Shown piece by piece: positions 42,336-52,525 of a DNA stretch of 64,000 nucleotides; position 1 is the first letter of the stretch, and each line of letters begins with the position of its first letter. Below the pieces are notes generated by a model, which saw only the letters and a list, made by a program, of their open reading frames with translations, ran no database searches and was not told where the DNA came from. The position numbers were made by a program, and so were the translations under genes. This DNA comes from Taxillus chinensis (lineage: Eukaryota; Streptophyta; Magnoliopsida; Santalales; Loranthaceae). Location: positions 49,813,158 through 49,877,157 of the forward strand of contig CM042091.1 in assembly GCA_023512835.1 (NCBI GenBank), written 5' to 3'.

Positions 42336-43565
42336 TGTGACGCCCCAGATTTCCAACCTGAGGAAACCAGTTCGTGACTCCCCTTTACCCACCCGGTGGG
42401 CAAGGGGTTGGGATTATTTCCACATAGGACTTCACACACATCCTCAACAGATATTCACAAAAATAAAATCATATATTTTGTTTTGCATTCAAACCACAAT
42501 AGTTGTCCATCGGAAAAACCACAATACTTTATTAATTTAAAAATTCTTTTACAACATCTCCCCATTGGGGTTACAATAGTGCCATAAATTAAAATTAAAC
42601 AAAGCCATCAAGCAGATAACTGTCTTCCACTTCGGTGTTTCTACCTAACACCTGTAGGTTCCTAAAAAGAAAACAAAACATAGTAGGAGGGGTGAGCAAC
42701 CATAGCTCAGTAGGGATCATGTCTCCCCAACCCATCCTATGCTCCTAGCATGTACATGAGTACGTGTACAAGTGCAGTGTCGTGGCATTAATATATAATC
42801 AGGTTATAAACCACATTATTCAATGTCAACACACACACAAGCCACAAACAAGTACAACTATTCCCGCAAGCACATAGGCATCCACAGCCACACAGGCTCC
42901 ACGGCCACACAGGCCCACGTCCACAGCCACACAAGCTCACAATTAGCCACACATACAAACACAACACAGTGATAAGCATTTACATGGCATCATCTAACAC
43001 ATGAAATCTACAGTCATCACACAAATCACAATTCACATATCCACATAGTTTTGATAAGTGAACCTCAACATCAAAACGACGTAGTTTTGATAAATGAAAC
43101 CCACCATCAAAACGATGTAGTTTTGATAAATGAAACATGTAATAACCACTCCGCTCCCACACAGGACAAAATACCCACAATTCGGACATGGTCCTTCAGG
43201 AAAAGATGATCAGCATAACAAAACGAAGAAGACGATGCAAAAACATGACTGCACGTGACAAAGACCATTGCCACGTGCAAGCTCCAAATGCCCTAGGATT
43301 TTGCCACAAGCTTTAAAACTAAGTCTGGAAAGCTCTCATGCAAAAACATCACTGCACGTGACAAGCCATTGTCACGTGCATTGTCACGTGCACCCTCTAA
43401 AAGTGTCTTCTTGGGCTCATCTCTTGCCTCATGCTTGCTCATCAACAAACAAGGTGTTCTAGCTAATGTGTGTGGGAATAAAACTCCCAAAAAAAACCCA
43501 ACAATTGCCACCCAAAAGGCAAAACTGCGACTAACTCCTCACATCCCAAAACACGGGTCATTACA
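42336..43565 (-). repeat. Tekay-2 3' LTR, shortened
   Basis: It starts TGTGACGCCCCAGATTTCC and ends GGGTCATTACA. Compared with its partner it lacks roughly 540 bp between CATATCCACATA (about 43047) and the palindrome block, a segment that carries the TATA box and CT repeat in the partner (51870-52410). In its place are two full ACGT palindromes and part of a third (43047-43127). A minisatellite of CCACACAGGCTCCA words is at 42885-42950. Confidence 0.85.
43069..43127 (-). promoter_or_regulatory. ACGT palindrome tandem in the Tekay-2 3' LTR
   Basis: CAAAACGACGTAGTTTTG (43070-43089 region) and CAAAACGATGTAGTTTTG (43107-43125 region) are repeated with spacers AATGAAACC, and a half copy precedes them at 43047. 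No TATA box follows in this LTR. Confidence 0.55.
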
Positions 43566-43580
43566 TTCTCTCCCCCTTAA
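43566..43580 (-). promoter_or_regulatory. Tekay-2 polypurine tract
   Basis: The minus strand reads TTAAGGGGGAGAGAA immediately before the 3' LTR start TGTAATGACCCG. Confidence 0.8.
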
Positions 43581-44046
43581 GACTTTTTGCCCTCGAAAAG
43601 AAACAACATGCCACTAAAACTGCAAGGAACAACAAACACAGGCAACCCATTTGCAAAACGGCAAGCCACAACACTCAAATGGGTCATACACCGCACACAG
43701 CACATAGCAGGACATACGTCTGCAAACTCAACAAAGTACCACCACAATGCATATAACACATACCCGCATGTCACAAATATACATCTCAAAACACATCTCA
43801 AATACAGACTACAAATACATGTCTAAAGGATAATACACACATATCATAAACAACTAGTACAGGAAAGCACATCACTATCCCTTGGCTAACTGCCACCTCC
43901 CACCCTAAAGATTGTTCGTCCTCGAATAACTTCGGGTGCTGCTCACGCATCATGGATTCATGCTCCCAAGTCTCCTCCTCAATGCCATGGTGCTACCACA
44001 GTACACGAACCAATGGAATAGCACGACCACGCAAAAGTTTGTCGTG
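43581..44046 (-). pseudogene. Tekay-2 3' untranslated region and eroded chromodomain end
   Basis: The first 300 bp have no coding domain. At 43905-44046 the minus strand carries sequence matching the chromodomain end of Tekay-1 (34010-34140), in broken frames. Stops separate it from the frame that ends at 44047 with PIRILD. Confidence 0.6.
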
Positions 44047-45260
44047 TCAGTCTAGTATACGGATAGGGACCTCAACAACGGATATGTCATCCTCAATAAC
44101 CAATGTTCCCCAATCAATCACATGAATTGGGTCAAGATGATACTTCCTCAATTGGGACACATGGAACACATTGTGTACCCGACTCAACCGTGGTGGTAAT
44201 GCTAACCGGTAGGCCATGGGCCCCACATGAGCTATAACCTCAAAAGGACCAATAAACTGCGGGGATAGCTTGGAACCTCTCCCAAAAGGTCGATGGCCAT
44301 GACGTGGAGAAACACATGATCGTCCACGGAAAACTCCAAAGGTCGCCGCCACTGATCAGCATAAGATTTCTGTCGACTCTGAGCGGACAACAAGTGCTGA
44401 CGAATCAACTTAACCTTCTCAGTAGCCTCTTGAACCAACTGTGGTCCCAAAAGAGCTGTCTCCCCACCTCAGTCCAACACAGAGGTGATCGACACAGCCT
44501 CCCATATAACGCCTCGAAAGGAGTCATCCCAATGGATGCCTAATAACTGTTGTTGTAGGCAAACTCCACCAAAGGAAGGTGAGTTGCCCACGAACCCCCA
44601 AAATTGAGCACACAGGCCCTCAACATGTCCTCCAATGTCTGATTCGTCCTCTCTGTCTGACCGTCAGTCTCAGGGTGAAAAGTTATACTCATGCTAAGCT
44701 TTGTCCCCATAGCCTCCTGCAAACCTGCCCAAAATCGGGAAGTGAACCTTGAATCTTTATTGAACACAATCGATGATGGCACCCCATGCAATCTCACAAC
44801 CTCGTTCACATATAACTGACTCAAGGCCCCAATGGAATCCCGCTCTCGAACAGCAAGGAAGTGGGCTGACTTCGTTAACCGATCCATAATCACCCATATC
44901 ATGTCTTTCCTCCTAGTGGTGGGTGGAAGTCTGATCACAAAATCCATCACTATATGGTCCCACTTTCACTCCGCTACTGGCAACGGTTGTAACATACCTT
45001 CCGGTCGCTGATGCTCCGCTTTCACTTGTTGACAAATAAGGCACCTTGCAACAAATGCTGCCACATCACGTTTCATCCCAGGCCACCAAAAATGCCCCCG
45101 AAGTGCATGGTACATCTTCGTACCCCCAGGATGCACAACAACTCTAGACTGATGAAAATCCCTCATCACCTTGTCTCTGAGAGAAGAATCCACTACCAAT
45201 CGTCCCTAATAGGACAACTCATGCTCAGGACCCTCTGTCCAATCCTCAGATAGCTCGCTA
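44047..45260 (-). pseudogene. Tekay-2 integrase and chromodomain start
   Basis: The zinc-binding domain is intact in one frame (44966-45199): HPGGTKMYHALRGHFWW and VARCLICQQVKAEHQ supply the HHCC residues. The core (44540-44950) has [64 protein letters not shown] and VEFAYNNSY, with D, D and E all visible. Next come frames at 44232-44450 and 44047-44352 with FIGPFEVIAHVGPMAYRLA and VHNVFHVSQLRKYH. Breaks occur near 44960, 44540 and 44290. Confidence 0.85.
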
Positions 45261-46819
45261 GCCTCTATACGGGCACAGAGAACCTCATACTCTATATCAC
45301 CCAATTGTCCCTCACGGACTCACTAGTACAGCTCAGGCACAACAACAATAGGACTCAAGACTGTCCCACCATCACGAGCAATAGGCTGCAACTGCAACAT
45401 TGCCAAATGCTCCATCAACTTCCACTCTCTCACTGCCACCTTAGCTTTACCTTTCCTGCTCAACGCATCAGCCACAACATTGCCCTTGCCCGAGGTATAG
45501 GCAAAAGTAAAATCAAAGGTCTACAAATACTCCACCCATCGCCTCTACCTCAAATTCAAGTCCTTCTGAGTAAAAATATACTGAAGGCTTTTGTAATCTG
45601 AGAACACCACAAACTTCTCCCCCAAAAGGTAATGCTGCCAACTCTTCAAAGCAAAGATGACAGCCGCCAACTCAAGATCATGGGTAGGGTAATCCTGCTC
45701 ATGTGGTTCCAACTGCCTCAATCCATAAGCGACCATACTATGCTCCTGCATAAGCACACACCCCAAACCAATCCTAGATGCATCACAATACACCTCATAT
45801 GGGACGTCCTCCCGAGGTAACCTTAACACCGGTGCAGTGATCAAACGGGTTTTGAGAGCCTCAAACACCTGCTGACACTTATCAGTCCACTCAAACTTCA
45901 CTCTCTTCCTGGTCAACGCCGTCATAGGAGCTGCCAAACGGGAGAACCCCTCTACAAAACGACAATAATACCCCACCAAGCCAAGAAACCTACGAACCTC
46001 AAAAACATTGGTTGGCCTCTCCCATGATGATACAACCTCAATCTTAGCTGGGTCCACTCTAACCCCCTCAGCTGACACTACATGGCCAAGAAAATGAACC
46101 TCCTGCATCGAAAACTCACATTTGCTAAACTTAGCAAACAACCGCCGGTCCTCAGGTTTGCAACAACATGTTGCCCAAATGCTCCACATGCTCCCTCTCC
46201 GTCTTGGAATACACCAGAATATCATCTATAAACACCACCACAAAAGAATCCAAGTATGGAGCAAAGACTTGGTTCATCAAATGCATGAACACTGCGGGTG
46301 CATTAGTGAGCCCAAAAGGCATCACTACTCACTCATAGTGCCTATACCTGCACCGAAAAGTAGTCTTAGGGATGTCCTCCTCCCTAACCCTTAACTGGTG
46401 ATACCCCGATCGCAGATCTATCTTGGAAAACCACTGAGCCCCACTCAACTGGTCAAACAACTCATCTATCTGAGGCAATGGATACTTGTTCTTTAAAGTC
46501 ACCAAATTCAGCTTCCTATAGTCAATGCAAAGACAAAGCGTGCCATCTGCCTTCTTTGCAAATAGCACTGAGCACCCCAAGGTGAGGTACTCGACCTGGT
46601 ATACCCCTGGTTCACTAACTCCTCTATTTGCCTCTGAAGCTCCCTCAACTCAGATGGTCCCATACGATAAGCCACTTGGGAGATTGGATCCATCCCCAGT
46701 ACCAACTCAATGGTGAACTCCACGCTCCTCTTAGGTGGTAAACTCCTTAGGAAAGACATCCTGAAATTGGTCAACAACAGCTGGCCACACCCTCTTTTCC
46801 ACTTTCCCCTCCTCAGCAA
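45261..46819 (-). pseudogene. Tekay-2 reverse transcriptase and RNase H
   Basis: RT is in two frames. One (46329-46580) has [20 protein letters not shown] and [35 protein letters not shown]. The [17 protein letters not shown] and IDDIL boxes are at 46205-46325 in a broken frame. The thumb and RNase H share a frame (45545-46225): [55 protein letters not shown] and [18 protein letters not shown]. The segment missing from Tekay-1 is present. RNase H Asp to Tyr change at SDYKS is seen where Tekay-1 has SDHKS. Confidence 0.86.
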
Positions 46820-47400
46820 AGGTTAGGGCTGCCAACCTATGGGTAATGGCACTCCATTGGTCCAACACTGGGCCAGCTCGACTCGCCTCACGATCCCACT
46901 CCCCCTGCAGGGTGCAAGAAACCTCTGCAAGTGACACGAATGTTACCCATCGCCAATAACAATCTATCTTGGCCTGGAAAGCCATAAGCCAATCCATACC
47001 CAAGATCAGATCAAACATCCTCAATGGCATCACATACAAATTAAAGCTAAACTCCACATCTCCTATGGTTAACACACAGTCACGGCAAACGCGTCGCACC
47101 TCAATCATACCTCCCACCGGAGACTCCATAACTAGGGGTCTCTCTACCTCAACACATACCAACCCCAAGCCATCAATTACAAGCTCAGCAACAAATGAAC
47201 ATGATGCACCCGTATCAAAAAGAACAGAAACAAGCGTACAAGAGATTAAAAGGGTACCTCAAACCACCGATGGTCCTGCCCCACCCTCTGTCGGTGGAGG
47301 TGGTAGCTCAGCCTCCTCATGGGGTATTGCATTCAGCGCAAACACCCTCCCTTGGCCCGTGCCACTGGTCGGCTCACCTATTGGGCGGTTCCCACCCTGA
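46731..47400 (-). pseudogene. Tekay-2 aspartic protease region
   Basis: The frame 46731-47168 carries VERPLVMESPVGGMIEVRRV and FDLILGMDWLMAFQAKIDC, then runs on towards RT with VWPAVVDQFQDVFPKEF. The catalytic DTGAS-type motif is at about 47195-47220 in the preceding, frame-broken part (codons for FDTGASCSF are readable on the minus strand). The order matches Tekay-1. Confidence 0.78.
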
Positions 47401-48311
47401 CTGCCTCCAGCATCAGTCTGCTGCCGCTCTGGCCTCCCCTGAGGTCGGGTCTGGCTGGATCCTGCCTGACTGGTCTGCTATTGACGAGCTGGTCTCTCTA
47501 CTGGTGCACGAAAATTAGCATCACTCCTCATATTGGATGTCATGCCTCCTCAAACGCAGAATTGCCACCCTCTACCAAAGGGCTGGCCTGAGACCCAAGG
47601 TGAACTTGTGGTCCTTCAGGTCCTCCCTTACCACAGTCTCGGGAGCAAATCTACTCAAGCTCCTTAACTCATGCTCATATTCGGGCACCGTTCTTGATCC
47701 CTGCTTCAAGCTGCCGAATTCCTCCCTTTTTTGCCATCTCAATGACTCGGGGAAGAACTCATCATGGAAGAGTTGCAGGAACTCGTCCCACAACATGAAC
47801 TGCATTGAACGGCTTCCCGCTACACTCTGCCACCACTCTAAGGCATTCCCCTCGAGCTGCCGAATGGCCAACCTCACCTTATCCTCCTCCCGGGGTAGGA
47901 GAAAGGAAAACACATGCTCGATCTGGCTCAACCAATGCTCAGCTATCATTGGATCCCCCTCTCCCTTGAACCTCGGAGGTTGTTCCTTTCGGAGCCTCGT
48001 CACAACATCATCCTCTGCACGGTGCATCGGTACGCCACCCAGCAAACTCTCACGCTCACGAGGTAACTCCCCTACTGGCGGTGGTGGTGGTGGTGGCACC
48101 ACCTGTTGTGCTGCCATCTCACGGCGCACTTCCTCCGGAACCTCTTGTCGGATACCCTCCCTCAGCTCCTGAACTTCCCGTTGGATGCCCTCTCGCAGTT
48201 GTGATAGCAAAAGCTTATTGCCTCCAGCAGCGTCCCGCACCTGGACCTTCATAAACGAGATGACTCATCGCCCATCGCCCCGGACGCACGCGTCGCTCTC
48301 CTCGGTGGCAT
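47401..48311 (-). pseudogene. Tekay-2 gag
   Basis: The start is probably at 48311 (MPPRRATRASG). A frameshift near 48252 leads into a 226-residue frame (47572-48252) with QLREGIQREVQELREGIRQ, a proline run, EQPPRFKGEGDPMIAEHWLS and a full retrotransposon gag core: RLAIRQLEGNALEWW, WDEFLQLFHDEFFPESLR and GSRTVPEYEHELRSLSRFAP. The zinc knuckle expected downstream is absent; a deletion near 47560 joins gag to the region before the protease. Confidence 0.85.
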
Positions 48312-48738
48312 TTTTACTACACGAAGTAAGGAATACTATCATTAAAACGCATTCGAGATCTATCGAGCCTCACTACCACTATCCCATAAGTTCAATTATT
48401 ACATGGCATTACACACATTACACACATTCAATTCTCATTAAATCACAAGCACACGGCTCAATAACACAAGTACTTCTCCTTGTATCAAGTTATCATAAAA
48501 ATCAGGGTTTGCACAATTAAAATGTATCTTTTTCCTTATCACTTACGGTTTTATCACAATTATCCACAACAAATGCAACTAGTGCCCTAATGGCAACGCA
48601 TGCAAATTCTACCACAGACTGGACTACCCCAAGTACACCTTAGAGGCTCAAAGAGGACCATGTTAATCAGGCATGTCCCTCCAGGTTCCTCCAAAGGACT
48701 CAAGATAACTAGATCCGCCCACTACCCTAGGCCAACTA
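48312..48738 (-). other. Tekay-2 5' untranslated region
   Basis: No coding domain is present. The stretch aligns with 38583-39028 of Tekay-1. Confidence 0.65.
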
Positions 48739-48755
48739 GACCATGCTCGATACCA
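48739..48755 (-). promoter_or_regulatory. Tekay-2 primer binding site (one base lost)
   Basis: The minus strand reads TGGTATCGAGCATGGTC; relative to Tekay-1 one base of TGGTATCAGAGC is missing. Confidence 0.8.
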
Positions 48756-48758
48756 TAT

Positions 48759-48905
48759 TGTCACGCTCCGGATTTTCAACCTGAGGAAACCGGTTCGTGA
48801 CTCCCCTTTACCCACTCGATGGGTAAGGGGTTAGGATTAATTCCACACAAGACTTTACGCACATCCACAATAAAACATTCACACGAGACAAAATCATATT
48901 ATTAA
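48759..48905 (-). repeat. Tekay-2 5' LTR, first segment
   Basis: It begins TGTCACGCTCCGGATTTTC and aligns with the start of the left LTR (42336). It is interrupted by the solo LTR. Bases 48901-48905 (ATTAA) are the target duplication. Confidence 0.85.
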
Positions 48906-51252
48906 TGTAAAGACTCGTATTTGGGTAGTTTTGAGAGATAGTCATTCTATGGGAATGTAACTATTTGGACGGTAGTGTAGCCGTCGATGTGAGCATTTTG
49001 ATCGTACTTGGGCCCGATTCCGATTCGGGGCCCCGTTTGATCCGATTGTTGACTTTTCAGGGTTTATTGGTTGACTTTGCGTTTGGGCGGTCATTTGGGT
49101 GTAATAATATCTGTTTAGTGTTGTTCTCGTCATTTCGAGCGTTTTGACCGTAGTTTGACTCAATTTGGAGTTCGGGGCCTTGGAGGTCAATTTTTGTGTT
49201 GGGAGGTCAATTATTGATGGGTCAATGGTTGACTAGGTCGATTGATTGGTAGAAATATAAATAGCGAAAAAAAAAAAGAAGCTTTCACTTTACGTTTCAC
49301 GTTTGTGTGTTTGAGAGAAAGAGCTTGAGAGAGCTTGGAGGCCTTGGCGATTTGGGGCGATTTGGGTTCGTGGAGCTCAAAGATTCACTTTAAGTAGGTA
49401 TCCTTGAACTTCTTATCTCTCTCTTGTTTTGGATCTGCACGAATTTATCATGATTTATGAAATTGAGCATGAACCCTAAAATTTGGGGAAAACCAATTTT
49501 GGGTTAGATCTAATGGTTTAGCATAAGATCTGTGGTTAAGAATCGTTTTATATCATTGTGGATATATGTTTTTGTGATTTGGGGGTTGATTAACTGTGTT
49601 TTCGTGAGGGTTGATAAGTCAACCATGGAAATCTGGGTTTAGATCTAGATTTCCGTAAATCGGGAATTTCATACGTGTTTCGTTGTTTCGCACGATTTAG
49701 AGGTGTTCTAGATGCGTTTTGAGGTAAATATCGTAGTTTGTTGCGAAACAGGGGTGTTAGTGAGCGTTTGGGAGTTTCTGGGCGTGTTCCAGACGAAGAA
49801 CAGGCAAAAACGACGATGAACAGTACCCTGGGCGCGTTACCGGGTCGAACTAACGAAAATCCGAAGTTCTGGGTCGTAGTTCGTATACCCGTAGTTTGTA
49901 GGTCGAAGGTTCGTAGTTCGTAGTCCGAAGGTCGAAGATCGAAGACCCGCTTCGAGTCTTCGAGGCGTGCTATGCGGCCTACGAGTCGCAGCTCCGGCTA
50001 CGAGTCTCCATCCTGAACCTACGAGGCAGCCGTTGCGAGCTTCGAGGCGGTGCAACAACACTGGACTGGACCTATTTACAACGTAACCTATACCCATCTA
50101 CACATTTAAGTATTAAGTTACTATGTAAATAACGAAATACCCCCCATTTGGATTCAAAGAAAAATACTAGAAAAATTAATTCCCACTCTTTCAAAATGTG
50201 AAAATTGGGATTTAGTGTAAAATCTCGGAAAAACCCAAAAGTTCGTAGTGGTGAATTTTTGGAAAGTGGGGTTAGACATCTCAGAAAAATCCCCAAAAAT
50301 CGGATTATCTTATTTATGATATGGGAACCCAATGCCGGGACTTTTGATTTCAAGAAAATAGTTGCTATGGGTACTTCCTTCATAAATCAAGGATTGAGGA
50401 TTTACTTGTGAAGACTGGCTACAGTTCCAAAGGAAATGTTGAGAATGACATGCCATACTAATTTTAGTATGTGGGTGTGAGGTATTGGGGCATGGACTCC
50501 GTGACTTGTTTGGGTTCTCACCGTGATGCACCGATGGTGCTATGTGGTTGGCGTGGCGATCATATGCACCGATGGCAGGCCCGTGTGGCGACCGTGGCCG
50601 GGCATATTGCGTTGTGGACAGGCTAAGGCCTGAGTTGAGCCGTTGAGCTCGTGGAGCTAGGGCTGAGTGCCCTGAGCTGGGATCCCATGGAGGATCGTGG
50701 ACAAGTTGTCCTGTGTGAGCAGGCTGAGTCCTGATGTTTGTTTGCAGGCTGAATCCTGAGGATTGTGCACACTACACGGTGCACGAGTACACTGAGCATA
50801 TAGTATAGACTTATATGTGTTGCATGATGTGGAGTTTTGGGGTCATATACCGAGCTTGTCGCTCACCCCTACTTATTGTTTACCCCTTTTCAGGTGTGAC
50901 CCGAGACTAGTGGAGGACTTTCTTCCAGGAGGACGCCCACTACTCGATGTATGATACGATTATATTCCGTATTGTTTTATATGATATCCCGGACATGGGT
51001 CCGCGGATAGTTATATTTGCATCTTGTATGATGTGATGTCTGTATGATTGTTTGACTCATTGTATGCATGATGATATATGGGAAAGTCCAGGATTACCCT
51101 TGTTGTATGACTATACGGGGTTGCATATTGGAGACAAGCACCCGCGGTGTAGTCTCCATTGGTGCTAGTCACCAACCCCTTGACCTATCGGGTGCGGGCA
51201 AGGGGAAGTCATGTATTCGGTTCCGGGTTCCCTGGAATTCGGGGGCGTGACA
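48906..51252 (+). mobile_element. Solo LTR, Tekay-like, plus orientation
   Basis: A 2347-bp sequence starts TGTAAAGACTCGTATTTGGG and ends GGGGGCGTGACA, flanked by ATTAA at 48901-48905 and 51253-51257. It contains no coding domain, PBS or polypurine tract, so it is a solo LTR left by recombination between the LTRs of a full element. Its end GGGCGTGACA and the phrase GAGCTTGTCGCTCACCCCTAC (about 50848-50868) match Tekay LTRs read in the opposite direction. A TATA-like ATATAAATA is at 49254-49262. The stretch 49880-50050 is rich in TCGAAGG/TCGTAG words. Confidence 0.85.
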
Positions 51253-51257
51253 ATTAA
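51253..51257. repeat. Target site duplication ATTAA, right copy (solo LTR)
   Basis: Identical to 48901-48905. The host Tekay-2 LTR resumes at once with TTTCAAACCACAAT. Confidence 0.85.
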
Positions 51258-52271
51258 TTTCAAACCACAATAAATGTTTACAAACCAAACATATTTATTA
51301 CAATCAAAACCCTTTTTACAGCCCTTCCCCACTGGGGTTACATTATTTTCTCCAAAATAACATAATTGAAAAGAAATAAAATACGGTCTTCCACCTTTGG
51401 TTTCCACCTAACATTTGTAGGTTCCTAAAAGAAAACACATCACAAGTAGGAGGGATGAGCAACACGCCTCGTAGGGAACAAGTCTCCCCAATCCATCCCA
51501 TGCTCCTAGCATTTACATGAAGTCGTGCTCAAGTGCGGTGTCATGGTAATATTATATAAACAGGTATAATCAACATTAAAAAACATGTCAATACAAACAA
51601 GCCACAAGGGCAAGCATAACCACATCCACACGGCCACACAGGATCCACATCCACGGCCATACAAGCTTCCATAACCATAGCCATACAGGCTCCACGGCCA
51701 CACAAGCCCACGTCCACAGCCACACAGGCTCCATAACCAGCCACACAGGCTCTCACAATCAGCCACACAGGCTCACAATCACAACACACCGATAAGCATT
51801 TACATAACATCATCTAACACATGAAATCTATAATCATCACACATATCACAATTAACATATCCACATATTAAATTCACAACCAAAACTCCCCCTGGAAACC
51901 CCAAGGTTTCTCCTCGTGGCCCTACCGCGAACTAATCCTAACGAATCTAACCACGAGACGAACAACGCAGATGCCCCAACGGCCCCAGGGTCCTCGCCCG
52001 AGAACGAACCTGAAACCCCTCGACTTCGGACTCAACATCATATCCAAACAGAATATGTCATTGAAGGCCAACATCCATATAGGAGGCCACACCTATATGG
52101 ATTTACATATATATATATGATAACAATCCATGATTTACCTACCACAGGGGCTAACCCCGGAATGGATACCAGAAGAGACAGAACCCCAACCTCAGGAAGA
52201 TCCTCCTTGCTCTGGCTCCCACGCTAGACGTCGTCCACCCACGCGAATCACCACAAGAGCGATCGGGAGAT

Positions 52272-52272
52272 C

Positions 52273-52333
<61 letters not shown>
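52272..52333. repeat. (CT)n microsatellite in the Tekay-2 5' LTR leader
   Basis: About 31 CT units with hardly any interruption. In the Tekay-1 LTRs the equivalent tracts (33157-33190, 40100-40130) are shorter. It lies downstream of the TATA box, in the expected transcript leader. Confidence 0.85.
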
Positions 52334-52337
<4 letters not shown>

Positions 52338-52394
52338 GCGATGGCGTAGCGACTAATAACAAAAACCCTAAACCTAAAACAAAGAGAGCTCCTC

Positions 52395-52435
52395 CTTATA
52401 TAGACCTCACTTATCAAAACGACGTAGTTTTGATA
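52395..52435 (-). promoter_or_regulatory. Tekay-2 5' LTR core promoter
   Basis: Palindrome TATCAAAAC-GACGTA-GTTTTGATA (52412-52435) and TATA box (52395-52404) are only about 10 bp apart on the minus strand, the closest spacing among the LTRs in this window. Confidence 0.55.
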
Positions 52436-52525
52436 AATGAAACATGCCACAACCTTCCCACATCTACATAGGACAAAATACCCATAATTCGAATATGGCC
52501 CTTTAAGAAAAGATGATCAGCATAA

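Larger units (their letters stand above)
42336..52525 (-). mobile_element. Tekay-2: second Ty3 chromovirus element, right end outside window
   Basis: Left LTR 42336-43565, polypurine tract 43566-43580, then integrase, RNase H, RT, protease and gag on the minus strand, PBS 48739-48755, and a right LTR starting at 48759. The right LTR is split by a solo LTR and then by sirevirus C at 52526, so its end is not reached. The coding sequence is better preserved than in Tekay-1 and very similar to it. Confidence 0.85.
51258..52525 (-). repeat. Tekay-2 5' LTR, second segment
   Basis: It continues the LTR to CAGCATAA, where sirevirus C begins. Minisatellite words CCACACAGGCTCCA lie at 51640-51780. On the minus strand one palindrome (52412-52435) is followed by the TATA box CTATATAAGG (52395-52404) and then a GA repeat of about 62 bases (52272-52333). 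Confidence 0.85.
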
